Translations under genes and position numbers: made by a program
Notes under the pieces: model-generated
What the model saw: the letters and a program-made list of their open reading frames with translations, nothing else
What the model was told of the DNA's origin: nothing
Database searches by the model: none
NCBI RefSeq assembly: GCF_014268815.2
Contig: NZ_JABWRE020000001.1
Coordinates: forward strand, 377,001 to 441,000
DNA length: 64,000 bases
Reading direction: 5' to 3'
From: Pseudomonas urmiensis
Lineage (GTDB): Bacteria; Pseudomonadota; Gammaproteobacteria; Pseudomonadales; Pseudomonadaceae
In this document: positions 7,925 to 16,699 of the stretch, piece after piece
How positions within the stretch are numbered: the first letter of the stretch is position 1
How the letters are laid out: every line of letters begins with the position of its first letter

Positions 7925-9352
7925 ATGAGCGAGCCGGGACAAAAACTGCGGCTCGGCGCGTTGATCGCCTTGGTGGTCGGCTCGATGATCGGCGGTGGGA
8001 TTTTCTCGTTGCCGCAGAACATGGCAGCGCGCGCCGATGTCGGCGCCGTGCTGATCGGCTGGGGCATTACCGCCGTGGGCATGCTGGCCTTGGCCTTCGT
8101 GTTCCAGACGCTGGCCAATCGCAAGCCGGAGCTGGATTCGGGGGTGTATGCCTACGCCAAGGCTGGGTTTGGCGAGTACATGGGCTTTTCGTCAGCGTGG
8201 GGTTACTGGATCAGCGCCTGGTTGGGCAACGTCGGTTACTTCGTCCTGCTGTTCAGTACCTTGGGTTTTTACTTTCCGGTGTTCGGCGAGGGCAACACGC
8301 CGATCGCCATCGCTTGCGCCTCGTTGCTGCTGTGGGCGGTGCACTTTTTGGTCCTGCGCGGGATCAAGGAAGCGGCGTTCATCAACCAGGTGACCACGGT
8401 GGCCAAGGTATTGCCACTGCTGATGTTCATCGTGATTGCTGCCTTTGCCTTTCGCGCCGATATCTTCACCCGCGATATCTGGGGCCTGAGCAACCCCCAG
8501 TTCGGTAGCGTCATGGAGCAGGTGCGCAACATGATGCTGGTGACGGTGTTCGTGTTCATCGGCATCGAAGGCGCCAGCGTTTATTCAGGGCGAGCGCAGC
8601 GCCGCTCGGACGTGGGCAAGGCGACGGTGATCGGTTTTCTTGGGGTGTTGGCCTTGCTGGTGCTGGTCAACGTGCTGTCGCTGGGGGTCATGACCCAGCC
8701 TGAGCTGGCGGGGTTGCAGAATCCATCGTTGGCCTCGGTGCTGGAACACATCGTCGGCCCATGGGGGGCCTTGCTGATCAGCATCGGCCTGGCGGTGTCG
8801 CTGCTCGGTGCGCTGCTGTCGTGGGCGCTGCTGTGCGCGGAGATCCTCTTCGCCACCGCCCGCGACAAGACCATGCCACGCTTTCTGACCCGGGAGAATG
8901 CCAACCAAGTGCCAGCCAATGCCTTGTGGCTGACCAACTGCATGATCCAAGGGTTCTTGCTGATCACGCTGTTTTCAGCAGGGACTTACACCAGCCTGAT
9001 TTACCTGGCCTCGTCGATGATCCTGGTGCCGTACCTGTGGTCGGCGGCCTATGCGGTGCTGCTGGCGGTGCGCGGGGAGGGCTATGAAGGCCAGGCCAAT
9101 CTGCGACGCAAGGATTTATTGGTTGCGGGAGTGGCGCTGATTTACGCCATCTGGCTGCTGTATGCCGGGGGGCTTAAGTACCTGCTGTTGTCGGCCTTGC
9201 TCTATGCACCGGGGGTGATTCTGTTCGCCCGGGCCAAGCATGAGCAGGGGCAGGCCCTGTTTACCAACTGGGAAAAGCTGATTTTTGCAGCGGTGCTGGT
9301 GGGCGCGGGGTTGGCGGCCTATGCGCTGTATTCGGGGGTGCTGAGTCTTTGA
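7925..9352 (+). CDS. Second ArcD-like amino acid antiporter
   Basis: This 475-residue APC-family transporter is collinear with the ArcD at 6026-7453. It has the same GSMIGGGIFSLPQNM first helix and long identical blocks such as GFGEYMGFSSAWGYWIS. The GGGAGG ribosome site before the ATG is good. Differences are concentrated in loops and the C-terminal third. It faces away from the arc operon and lacks an obvious Anr box. It could be a differently regulated arginine/ornithine exchanger or one that has shifted substrate, for example towards agmatine or lysine. The precise substrate cannot be told from sequence. Confidence 0.85.
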   Translation: MSEPGQKLRLGALIALVVGSMIGGGIFSLPQNMAARADVGAVLIGWGITAVGMLALAFVFQTLANRKPELDSGVYAYAKAGFGEYMGFSSAWGYWISAWLGNVGYFVLLFSTLGFYFPVFGEGNTPIAIACASLLLWAVHFLVLRGIKEAAFINQVTTVAKVLPLLMFIVIAAFAFRADIFTRDIWGLSNPQFGSVMEQVRNMMLVTVFVFIGIEGASVYSGRAQRRSDVGKATVIGFLGVLALLVLVNVLSLGVMTQPELAGLQNPSLASVLEHIVGPWGALLISIGLAVSLLGALLSWALLCAEILFATARDKTMPRFLTRENANQVPANALWLTNCMIQGFLLITLFSAGTYTSLIYLASSMILVPYLWSAAYAVLLAVRGEGYEGQANLRRKDLLVAGVALIYAIWLLYAGGLKYLLLSALLYAPGVILFARAKHEQGQALFTNWEKLIFAAVLVGAGLAAYALYSGVLSL

Positions 9353-9375
9353 ATCGATAGGATGCTGCAGCTATC

Positions 9376-9444
9376 GCATCGCGGGGCAAGCCCGCTCAGG
9401 CTCAATTGCCGCGCTGACCCTGTAGCGGGCTTGGACTGCGATGC
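9376..9444. repeat. REP pair between convergent genes
   Basis: Facing REP copies at 9376-9396 and 9424-9444 lie between the second antiporter and the CoA-transferase gene, which converge. They may act as a two-way transcript end. Confidence 0.75.
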
Positions 9445-9456
9445 GCGCTGTAGAGA

Positions 9457-10806
9457 TCACCAGTGGGGTGCTGCAGATCCCAGCTCGCAGGCGCCGAAAT
9501 CCCACCGCAGAACGGCATCGCCCACCGTCAACGGCCCCTTGAGCCGCTGCGCCAGTCCCCACGGCGTTTGCTCCAGATGCAGATCCAGGTCATCCACCGT
9601 CTGCGCCGCCAATGGCAAGTCATCCCCCACTGTCCCATGCTCGACCAGCAGTTTCGCCGTACGCGCCAGCGACAAACGTGCGCGGCTCCCTGCGCCGGTG
9701 CGCAGGCGCTCTTCCAGGGCACGGATCGCCTCGGCCGCCATCAGATAGCCAGTGGCATGGTCCAGCGCCTGTACCGGCAGCGGCACAGGCTGGTTCGCCT
9801 GCTGCCAGCGCATGCCTTCGCGGGCAATCCCCGTGCTCATCTGCACCAGGCTGTCGAAGCCGCGCCGCTCCTTCCAGGGGCCGCTCCAGCCATAGGCGTT
9901 GAGGCTGACATCGATCAGCCCGGGGTTGAGCTGGCGCCGTCGTTCATGGCCAAGGCCCAGTCGCTCGAGTGCATCTGCGCGATAGCCGTGAACGAGGATG
10001 TCGGCATCGCCCAACAGCCGCTCGAACACCAGGCGATCGGCTCGATCGCGCAAATCCAGGCGTGCGCAGCGCTTGCCCAGGGTGACTTCGGCAACCACTG
10101 CCGGCTCTTCCCAGCCCGGGGGATCGATACGCAGTACCTGTGCGCCAAAGCCGGCCAGCAGGCGAGTGGCGATGGGGCCGGCGAGGATGCGCGTAAGGTC
10201 GAGTACCTTGATCCCCGCCAATGGCCGTTGGGTAGTGCCGCGCCATTTCAGCGGGGTATCTCTGGCGAAGGTTTCGCGCAGGATCAGCGGCTGCGCATTG
10301 ACCGCCTGGCCTTGAGGATGCGCGCACCAGTCAAGCCAGCTGCGCATCCGCGCCGCACAACCGCCAGCAGCGACTAGCGCAGACTCCAGCTGGTCGGCGC
10401 TCCAGCTCGCTACCTTGCTGGCTACCTCGTTGCGATTGGCGCAGCTGCCCAGTACCCGCTCGACGGCGGCGCGGTGATGTGGGGCATTGGTATGCAGGCG
10501 GATCCAGCCGTCGGCACAGGCGTAGTCCCCGGCGATCGCATCCCACAGCCCTGGCGGCTGCCAGCCTTGTGGGCGCAGGCTGCTGGCGAACCAGAACGAG
10601 GCCAGGCGTCGGTCGACGCGCACCAATGGGCAATTGTCGGTTTGTTGTTCAAGCAAGCGCGCCAAGGCCAGGCCGGCGGCGCCGATGCTGGCGGCGGCAA
10701 GCTCGCTGACAGCGTAGGTCGAGGGCAAGCTGCCGACGCCCTGCCAGCGCAAAGAGGCGGGGTTAAGGGTCAGTGCTTGGCTGATGGTGTCGAGCAACGG
10801 CTGCAT
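9457..10806 (-). CDS. Family III (CaiB/BaiF) CoA-transferase with an extra N-terminal half-domain
   Basis: The protein has 449 residues from the ATG at 10806, which has AAGGAGG just upstream; the longer frame to 10842 has no such site. Family III enzymes move CoA between carboxylic acids. The usual N-terminus (PLAGIKVLDLTRILAGP) appears only near residue 197, followed by the Rossmann-like domain and ALDHATGY, whose Asp fits the catalytic Asp of formyl-CoA transferase. The first 190 residues look like the C-terminal half of the same family (GDYACADGWIRLHTNAP), so this seems to be a rearranged or fused form. The substrate is unknown. It sits 56 bases after a DUF454 gene on the same strand. Confidence 0.75.
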   Translation of the reverse strand: MQPLLDTISQALTLNPASLRWQGVGSLPSTYAVSELAAASIGAAGLALARLLEQQTDNCPLVRVDRRLASFWFASSLRPQGWQPPGLWDAIAGDYACADGWIRLHTNAPHHRAAVERVLGSCANRNEVASKVASWSADQLESALVAAGGCAARMRSWLDWCAHPQGQAVNAQPLILRETFARDTPLKWRGTTQRPLAGIKVLDLTRILAGPIATRLLAGFGAQVLRIDPPGWEEPAVVAEVTLGKRCARLDLRDRADRLVFERLLGDADILVHGYRADALERLGLGHERRRQLNPGLIDVSLNAYGWSGPWKERRGFDSLVQMSTGIAREGMRWQQANQPVPLPVQALDHATGYLMAAEAIRALEERLRTGAGSRARLSLARTAKLLVEHGTVGDDLPLAAQTVDDLDLHLEQTPWGLAQRLKGPLTVGDAVLRWDFGACELGSAAPHW

Positions 10807-10862
10807 GCAGGATCCTCCTTGATCGATCCCATTGCAGTACATCCGGCGCCCAGACGCAAATC

Positions 10863-11276
10863 TCAGCGGGCGTTGTAGCTCGTTGCAGGTGGCGTTGCTC
10901 GCTCAGGCCGCGACCAGATCCACAGGTTGCCCAGGGTCATGCCGGTGATCGCCAGGAACACCGGCCAATGGTGTTCAAGGAAGGTCAGCATCACCCCGGC
11001 GCACAGCAGCATGCTGATCGTCGCGCTGATCTTGGCCCGACGCTGGATGACCTTGCCGTTGCGCCAGTTGTACAGGATCGGCCCGAACAGCCGGTGATTC
11101 TCCAGCCAAGCACTCAAGCGCGGCGAGCTGCGAGTTGCCGCCCAGGCTGCGAGGAGAATGAACTCGGTGGTCGGCAGGCCAGGAATGACGATAGCGACCA
11201 GGCCGATCCCCAGGCTCACGTAGGCCAGGATTCCATACAGCAGGCGGGCAAGTTTCGAGCGGGCAGGTCGGGTCAT
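10863..11276 (-). CDS. DUF454 (YbaN-type) inner membrane protein
   Basis: The protein has 137 residues from the ATG at 11276; the longer frame overlaps the heme oxygenase gene and is not credible. It begins MTRPARSKLARLLYGILAYVSLGIGLV and carries the DUF454 signature GLPTTEFILLAAWAATRSSPRL. It has about three or four hydrophobic segments (near residues 10-32, 35-50, 88-104, 106-122). Function is unknown across the family. It follows hemO by 52 bases on the same strand. DUF454 genes are often found beside heme or iron genes, so a role linked to heme uptake is possible. Confidence 0.8.
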   Translation of the reverse strand: MTRPARSKLARLLYGILAYVSLGIGLVAIVIPGLPTTEFILLAAWAATRSSPRLSAWLENHRLFGPILYNWRNGKVIQRRAKISATISMLLCAGVMLTFLEHHWPVFLAITGMTLGNLWIWSRPERATPPATSYNAR

Positions 11277-11328
11277 GGTCTCACTGCAAAAACGGCCGGC
11301 CACAAGGTCTGTGGCCGGGTAAAGCGTA

Positions 11329-11937
11329 TCAGGCCAGCGCCGCGTCTGCAGCGTAGGCATGCTTGAGCAGCTGAGTGAAGCGCTCGAAGGCGGCGACTGC
11401 GCCACGCTCGGCAGCAGCTTCTTCTTCGGCCGACAGCTCCAGGTCATCGAGGATGCGGGTGAACTGCTTCCAGCCCTCGGCGCGCCCGCCGGCAGGCTCG
11501 CCCAGGTGCCGCGCGCCAAAGCTGTCCGACAGCTCCAGGGCCACCGCGCGTTTGATCAGGAACGCGGCGCCCAGTTTGGAGCCTTCAGAGACGAAGATCC
11601 AGCCCATCGCCTCGCCCAGGCTCGGTTTGCTCAAGGCACCGGCTACCGGCGCAGGGACTTCGGTGTCGAGGTCAGCCAGATCCAGGCGGGCTTGCTCGGC
11701 GCGGCAGCGCTCGGCCAGGTCAGGGACGATGGCGATCAGCTGCGGGTCGGTGTACAGCGCCTGCAATTCGGATTGGAACAGGTACTGGGCGACCACGAAG
11801 CGCGCGAAGCTCTCGCGGCTGTCGAACGGCGCGTGGGATTTGACCAGCACGTCCAGCTCGCTGTGGGGCGCGTGGGTGATCTGGTTCAGGCGTTGCGAGC
11901 GCAGGCTCGGGCGCTCGGCGGTGGTGGCGGTGGTCAT
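11329..11937 (-). CDS. hemO: Heme oxygenase, iron-acquisition type
   Basis: This 202-residue protein closely follows the PigA/HemO pattern: LRSQRLNQITHAPHSELD, with the presumed proximal heme His in PHSELD, then FARFVVAQYLFQSEL and the distal-helix GWIFVSEGSKLGAAFL. The enzyme opens imported heme to biliverdin, CO and Fe2+ in the cytoplasm. It lies downstream of a TonB heme receptor and its sigma/anti-sigma pair, which gives a complete heme-iron route: outer-membrane import, signalling, degradation. A terminator-like structure separates it from the receptor gene, so it may have its own promoter; I saw no clear Fur box directly before it. Confidence 0.9.
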   Translation of the reverse strand: MTTATTAERPSLRSQRLNQITHAPHSELDVLVKSHAPFDSRESFARFVVAQYLFQSELQALYTDPQLIAIVPDLAERCRAEQARLDLADLDTEVPAPVAGALSKPSLGEAMGWIFVSEGSKLGAAFLIKRAVALELSDSFGARHLGEPAGGRAEGWKQFTRILDDLELSAEEEAAAERGAVAAFERFTQLLKHAYAADAALA

Positions 11938-11997
11938 GGTCGATCCTTGGGAAATAGGGTGTCTAATGACAAGACGAACAAGAAGACGCAGAACAGT

Positions 11998-12080
11998 AAA
12001 AAAACCTCACCTGCGTTGTGTCGGTAGTAGCCTCGGCGCGGGGCAAACCCGCGCCCACCACAGATGCGAAGAAGGTGAGG
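11998..12080 (-). terminator. Rho-independent terminator after the heme receptor gene, with an inner REP-like stem
   Basis: On the minus strand CCTCACCT (12080-12073) pairs with AGGTGAGG (12012-12005), followed by seven T. The loop carries a second stem made of a degenerate REP unit (GGCGCGGGGCAAACCCGCGCC). It begins about 38 bases after the receptor stop codon. Confidence 0.7.
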
Positions 12081-12117
12081 GCGGGTGTGTCGCGCGATGA
12101 GCCGCTGCTGGGTTGGG

Positions 12118-14703
12118 TCAGATATCCCAGACCACGTTGATGGCGAAGTTGCGCCCGGGCATGGTCAGGCGGTCCAGATTGGCTGGCTGGGTCGCGCCGG
12201 CTTCACCCTGGCCGTCATAGCCGCGTACCGAATCCCACTGCCAGTATTTCTTGTCGGTCAGGTTGTACAGTCCGGCATTGACGGTGATGTCGTCGGTCAC
12301 TTTGTAGAAACCGCTCAGGTCCAGCACGCCATAGCCGGGAGTGCGGAACTGCTTGCTGGTGCCGTCGGGTGCGAAGAAGGCACTGTCGTCGACTCGGCTC
12401 TTGCGCTTGACCAGCGTCCAGCTCAGCAGGCCGCCATAGTTGGCTTGCTCATAACCCAGGCCGAACACACCGGTCAGCGGGTTGACGCTGTTCAGCGGCT
12501 GGCCATTGTCATCGTTGCGACCGTGGGCGTAGGCGATCGAGGTTTGGGTGTAGAGACCCTGCGGTGCGCCAAAGTGATCGAGGTTCAGGCGGCCTTTGAA
12601 CTCGGCGCCCTTGATGGTCGCGTGCTTGATATTGCCAGCGCTGAAGGTCGGGCCGAGGTCGGCGGCCTGCACCGCATCCTCGTCGATGAAATCGCGGTAC
12701 TTGTTGTAGAACACCGCCACGTCGAAGTTGCCGGCATCGAAGTTGCCCCGCAGACCAGTCTCGTAGCTTTTGCTTTTTTCGGGCTCAAGGTTGGGGTTGC
12801 CTTCTACGCGATAACCCAGGGTCGGGTTGTCGAAGCGGCCGTACATCGACTTGGCGGTCGGTGTGCGGAAGCCTTCGGCGTACTGGCCGTACCAGGTGTA
12901 GTGGTCGTTGAAGGCGTAGGTCACCCCCAACTTGGGCGATACGCGGTGCCATTTCTTCGGCGAGTCGTCGATGCTGGCGGGCGCGCCTGAGTTGTCGCTG
13001 TCCAGGCCGGCGAGGAATGCCTGGGTGATCTTCGGCTCCATGCGCGTGTAGTCGTAACGGGCGCCGGGCAGGAAGGTCCAGTTGTTCCAACGGATCTCGT
13101 CCTGGGCGAACACGCTGTAGGTCTTGACGGTCGGGTCGGGGAAGTCGCTGACGTTCAGTCGATCGTCCGGGCTGTCTGCGCCAACGCCGGCGCAGTTGCG
13201 GCCAAAGGCCAGGCAAGTGCCGTAGCCTGTGCGCATGCCGGTGACTTGCTCGCGCTTGAAGGTGGCGCCGTAGGTCAGCAGATGCTCAGTGGCGCCGATG
13301 CTGAAGGCTTTGTCCAGCTGGGCATCGACTACCCATTGGCGATCTTTGTAAGTGGTTTCGCGGGTACGCAGCACGCGCCGCACGAAGGGTGCATAGATTT
13401 CTTCGGTCTGCTGGTCGGTCTTGGCGATCTGGTAGTTGAGGCTCCACTTCATGTGATCGGCCAGCAGCGAATCCAAGCCGAACTCGTGGTTGATGCCGAA
13501 ACGTTCACGGGTGACGGTGTCATTGCCCAGGCGGCTTTCGTACATGCCGATGCCAACGCCGTTGCCGAAGGGGCCGCCGACTGCGCTGAGGACATTCTGG
13601 TCGCGATCATCCTTGTAACGCTCGTAGGTGAACCCCAACCGGGCATCGTCGGCGTAATTCCAGCCGAGCTTGGCCAGTACGTTGGTGGTACGTACGTCTT
13701 CAGGGTTGGCCTCGGTACGCGACAGGCCGCTGCCGCCATGCTCGCCGTAGGACTCGGTCTCGTGGCCATTGCGCTGGCTCAGGTGCAGCAGGCCATCGAA
13801 GTCGCCGTGCCGGCCAGCGACGGTGGCGGAGGTCAGCCAGCTCTCGTCGGCCGAGCTGTAGCCGGTCTTGAGGCGAGCGCCGACGTCCTTGCCGGGCTTG
13901 ATGATGTCTTGTGGGTCGAGGGTGAAGTAGCTGACTGCACCGCCGATGGCATTGCTGCCGTACAGCACCGAGGCCGGACCCCGCAGGATCTCGACGCGTT
14001 TGACGATCTCCGGGTCGACGTAGTTGCGTTGGGTCTGGGCGTAGGGGCCGTAGAAGAAGCTGTCGGGGATCGACACGCCGTCGACCTGGGTCAGGACGCG
14101 CTCGCCATCGATACCGCGAATGTTGTAGCCGTTCAGGCCACTGCGTTGACCGGTGCCACCGACTGAAACGCCGGGCTCATAGCGGACCAGTTGCTGGATG
14201 TCATTGACGTTCTGTCGGTCCAGTTGCTCACGGGTCTGCACGCTGACGGTGCTTGGCACCTGGTTGACGTCCTGGGCGCTGCGGGTGGCACTGACGGTCA
14301 GTTGCTGCAGGGCGATAGCGTTACCGGTCGACTGGCGCTCGAGCACCACATTGCCGTTGCTGATCTTGCGATAGCTCAGACCGGTGCCGTGCAGCAGGCG
14401 CTTGAGGGCGGCTTCGGGTGGCAGCGAGCCCTGAACGCCAGGCGAGGATACGCCCTCGGCGACTTCGGCAGTGAAGCCGACCTGCCAGCCGGTGACTTCG
14501 CTGAAGGCATTGATCGCGGCGACCAGCGGTTGCTGGGTGATGGCGAAGCGGTAGTCGCCCATGCGTGGGGTGCTGGCCTGGGTGGGTTCTGCGGCCAGGG
14601 CTGGCAGGCTGCAGGTGCCGCTGGCGAGCAGGGCCAAGCTGAGCAGGGACAGTTGCCCCATACGGCGGGAAGATGGAGATGGGCGAGTTGGACCTGTGGA
14701 CAT
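12118..14703 (-). CDS. hxuA: TonB-dependent heme receptor with N-terminal signalling domain
   Basis: This 861-residue precursor has a signal peptide to about residue 38 (LPALAA). A secretin/TonB short N-terminal (STN) signalling domain covers about 48-125, then a plug (about 135-270) and a beta-barrel ending in the aromatic-type terminus VVWDI. The barrel has FRTPTAKSMY and NPNLEPEKS, which match the FRAP and NPNL boxes of heme/hemoglobin receptors. The STN domain and the FecR/FecI-like genes upstream indicate cell-surface signalling, as in the HxuIRA system of P. aeruginosa; I use that name by analogy. No histidine lies between the two boxes, although many heme receptors have a ligand there. 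A Fur-like box precedes the gene. The exact ligand (heme, hemoglobin or hemophore) is open. Confidence 0.82.
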   Translation of the reverse strand: MSTGPTRPSPSSRRMGQLSLLSLALLASGTCSLPALAAEPTQASTPRMGDYRFAITQQPLVAAINAFSEVTGWQVGFTAEVAEGVSSPGVQGSLPPEAALKRLLHGTGLSYRKISNGNVVLERQSTGNAIALQQLTVSATRSAQDVNQVPSTVSVQTREQLDRQNVNDIQQLVRYEPGVSVGGTGQRSGLNGYNIRGIDGERVLTQVDGVSIPDSFFYGPYAQTQRNYVDPEIVKRVEILRGPASVLYGSNAIGGAVSYFTLDPQDIIKPGKDVGARLKTGYSSADESWLTSATVAGRHGDFDGLLHLSQRNGHETESYGEHGGSGLSRTEANPEDVRTTNVLAKLGWNYADDARLGFTYERYKDDRDQNVLSAVGGPFGNGVGIGMYESRLGNDTVTRERFGINHEFGLDSLLADHMKWSLNYQIAKTDQQTEEIYAPFVRRVLRTRETTYKDRQWVVDAQLDKAFSIGATEHLLTYGATFKREQVTGMRTGYGTCLAFGRNCAGVGADSPDDRLNVSDFPDPTVKTYSVFAQDEIRWNNWTFLPGARYDYTRMEPKITQAFLAGLDSDNSGAPASIDDSPKKWHRVSPKLGVTYAFNDHYTWYGQYAEGFRTPTAKSMYGRFDNPTLGYRVEGNPNLEPEKSKSYETGLRGNFDAGNFDVAVFYNKYRDFIDEDAVQAADLGPTFSAGNIKHATIKGAEFKGRLNLDHFGAPQGLYTQTSIAYAHGRNDDNGQPLNSVNPLTGVFGLGYEQANYGGLLSWTLVKRKSRVDDSAFFAPDGTSKQFRTPGYGVLDLSGFYKVTDDITVNAGLYNLTDKKYWQWDSVRGYDGQGEAGATQPANLDRLTMPGRNFAINVVWDI

Positions 14704-14757
14704 CGGAGGCGCTCCCTGACGCGCGGGCTGTTATAGGTGCTGGCTGGTTCTGGGTAA

Positions 14758-14775
14758 AAACAAGAATCAGTTGCA
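14758..14775 (-). promoter_or_regulatory. Fur-like box upstream of the heme receptor gene
   Basis: Read on the minus strand, TGCAACTGATTCTTGTTT differs at two positions from the common pseudomonad Fur site form TGCAAATGATTCTTATTT. It lies about 55-70 bases before the start codon, a promoter position. The fit is moderate. Confidence 0.5.
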
Positions 14776-14860
14776 TTGGCTATAACGAGACGGGCGTTGA
14801 GGGGGGATCGCGTAAAAATAATTTTGGGGTTTGTTGTGGTGGGTTTTGAGGTGGGGTGTG

Positions 14861-15130
14861 TATATCCATTTGCGATGGAGACGCTGAATCACCTTTCCGC
14901 CTTTACGGCGGGTCACTTTTTGGCAAACGCCCCAAAAAGTAACCAAAAAAGGCTGCGCTCCACCATCCGGCCCTACGCTGCGCTTCGGGTCCCTTCGCGC
15001 CGGCGCCTTCCGGGCCCGCGCGGCCTACGATTTGCTACGCAAATCTACATCTCGCGCCTTCGGCTACGCCGAAGGGTGCTGGCGCACCTGGCCCTACAGG
15101 CACCTCTGCTCAGCCTCCTGAAGTCGCGAA
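14861..15130. repeat. Left arm of an 840-bp inverted-repeat structure
   Basis: This 270-base arm is matched in reverse complement by 15433-15700 at high identity with small gaps. It contains GGGTCACTTTTTGGCAAACG, the sub-palindrome GCGCCTTCGGCTACGCCGAAGG and long C/G-rich runs. Sequences of this kind recur between genes in many Pseudomonas genomes and give spurious open frames rich in Ser, Arg and Leu. No gene is supported. Confidence 0.85.
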
Positions 15131-15236
15131 TCGGCGTCGTCTGAACTTGCGCGCAGGAAGATCAAGAGCAGGCGAATCGCTACGCTCTCGCCAATGCCAA
15201 AGCCAAATTTTGATTTTCTGTTTTGTGTTGTTTGTT

Positions 15237-15373
15237 CTGGCCTCTTCGCGGGCAAGCCCGCTCCCACAGGTACCGCGCAGATTTCAGTCCAGCGTTGAGC
15301 CAGCACTGACACCACGCAGATACTGCGAACCCCACGAAGCCTGTGGGAGCGGGCTTGCCCGCGAAGAGGCCAG
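15237..15373. repeat. REP pair nested at the centre of the large inverted repeat
   Basis: Arms 15237-15270 and 15340-15373 are near-perfect reverse complements (CTGGCCTCTTCGCGGGCAAG and its mate). They lie within the 302-base spacer between the two big arms, so the whole locus is palindromic at two scales. Confidence 0.85.
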
Positions 15374-15432
15374 AGCATTCACTACACCTGCCACTATCGC
15401 CAGATAACGCCAGTCCAGTCGCCGCCACTAAC

Positions 15433-15700
15433 TTCGCGACTTCAGGAGGCCGAGCGTAGGTGTCTGTAGGGCCAGGTGCGCAGCACCCTTCGGCGTAGCC
15501 GAAGGCGCGAGATGTAGATTTGCGTAGCAAATCGTAGGCCGCGCGGGCCCGAAAGGCACCGAAGCGAGGGGACCCGAAGCGCAGCGTAGGGCCGGATGGT
15601 GGAGCGCAGACTTTTTTGGTTACTTTTTGGGGCGTTTGCCAAAAAGTGACCCGCCGTAAGGGCGGAAAGGTGACTCAGCGTCGCCATCGCCAATGGATAT
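15433..15700. repeat. Right arm of the 840-bp inverted-repeat structure
   Basis: This 268-base reverse complement of 14861-15130 ends shortly before the anti-sigma gene stop at 15737. The differences from the left arm (GTGACTCAGC against GTGATTCAGC, for example) show that the two arms have been diverging and are not a recent perfect copy. Confidence 0.85.
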
Positions 15701-15736
15701 GTCCAAACTTCTACAAGCCCAAACCCAAACCCAACC

Positions 15737-16699
15737 TCAGTTCAAAATCACCACCGCCGGATACTCATGCAACTGCGCCGAAGTCATATGAGCCAACGCC
15801 CGCAGCGTCTCCAGCGGCTGATCCAGCCGATAATTCCCGGTCACCGCCACATGATCCAGTTGATCATTGCGATTGATGATCCACCCAGGATAGTACCGCC
15901 GGACCTCGGCAAGCACCTGGCTCAACGGACAGTTCTCGAACACCAGCCGCCCATCGACCCAGGCCAGATCCTTGTGCATGTCAGGCCGCAACCGCTCACC
16001 GAAGCCCTGCGGACCAACGCTGATGCTGTCACCGGCCGTGAGCCGGATACGCTGGTCACTCGCCGCCTGCAGATCGACATCCCCCCGCTGCACACGAACC
16101 TGCGCCTCGCCATCCAGGTAACGCACCGCAAAATCAGTGTCGCGCACCTGCGCCCGCAGCGGTCCGGCTTGCACTTCAAGAGGCAATTGACTGCCACCGC
16201 TCACCTGAAAATATGCCTCGCCCTGCAGCAACCGGGCGACCGGTCGGCCATCGCGCAGATCGCTGGCAAACGCCGAGTTAGTGTTGAGCAACACCTTGGC
16301 CCCCTCATCCAGCTGCAAGCGCTGGCGTTCGCCAACCACGGTCAAGTGATCGGCCTGCAAACGCACCGGCAGGTTGCCAAAGGTGAACAGCCCGACCAGC
16401 AGCACGGCCGCCGTCGCCAGCGGTTTCCAGTGGCGGCGAACACGTGCGCTCAAGGCGTTGCGGCGGCTTTGATGAATCTGCACGGCGGCCTGGCGCAGGG
16501 GCGCGCCATTCCACAAGGCCTCAGCCTCGACGTAGGCCTCGGCATTCTCCGGCGCGGCACTGAGCCAGGTCTCGAACTCATGGGTGTCTGCTTCGCTGGC
16601 GCATTGCAGGCGCACCAGCCAGTCCAGCGCCTCGTCCATGGCACGGGCGCGGGCATCGGGCCCGGCGGGTGATGGGCGGGGGGCATGGCTGTCAGTCAC
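15737..16699 (-). CDS. hxuR: FecR-type anti-sigma factor / signal transducer
   Basis: The protein has 320 residues from the GTG at 16699, which has AAGGA seven bases upstream; the longer reading to 16771 lacks such a site. The N-terminal cytoplasmic segment DEALDWLVRLQ...ETWLSAAPENAEAY is the sigma-binding FecR N-domain. One membrane segment follows (LATAAVLLVGLFTFGNL). The periplasmic FecR domain has GERQRLQLDEGAKVLLNTNS, and an STN-like C-terminal part contacts the receptor. It should hold the ECF sigma factor inactive until the heme receptor is loaded. It lies between the sigma gene and, across the inverted-repeat block, the receptor gene. The symbol is by analogy with HxuR. Confidence 0.85.
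   Translation of the reverse strand: MTDSHAPRPSPAGPDARARAMDEALDWLVRLQCASEADTHEFETWLSAAPENAEAYVEAEALWNGAPLRQAAVQIHQSRRNALSARVRRHWKPLATAAVLLVGLFTFGNLPVRLQADHLTVVGERQRLQLDEGAKVLLNTNSAFASDLRDGRPVARLLQGEAYFQVSGGSQLPLEVQAGPLRAQVRDTDFAVRYLDGEAQVRVQRGDVDLQAASDQRIRLTAGDSISVGPQGFGERLRPDMHKDLAWVDGRLVFENCPLSQVLAEVRRYYPGWIINRNDQLDHVAVTGNYRLDQPLETLRALAHMTSAQLHEYPAVVILN

Noticed and set aside
11277..11519. N-terminal extension of the DUF454 gene
   Set aside because: It would overlap hemO by about 190 bases and has no membrane-protein character; the ATG at 11276 gives the family length.
14776..15693. Several short frames within the inverted-repeat block
   Set aside because: The same Ser/Arg/Leu-rich peptides appear in both arms in mirrored form, which shows they come from the repeat sequence rather than from selection for protein.
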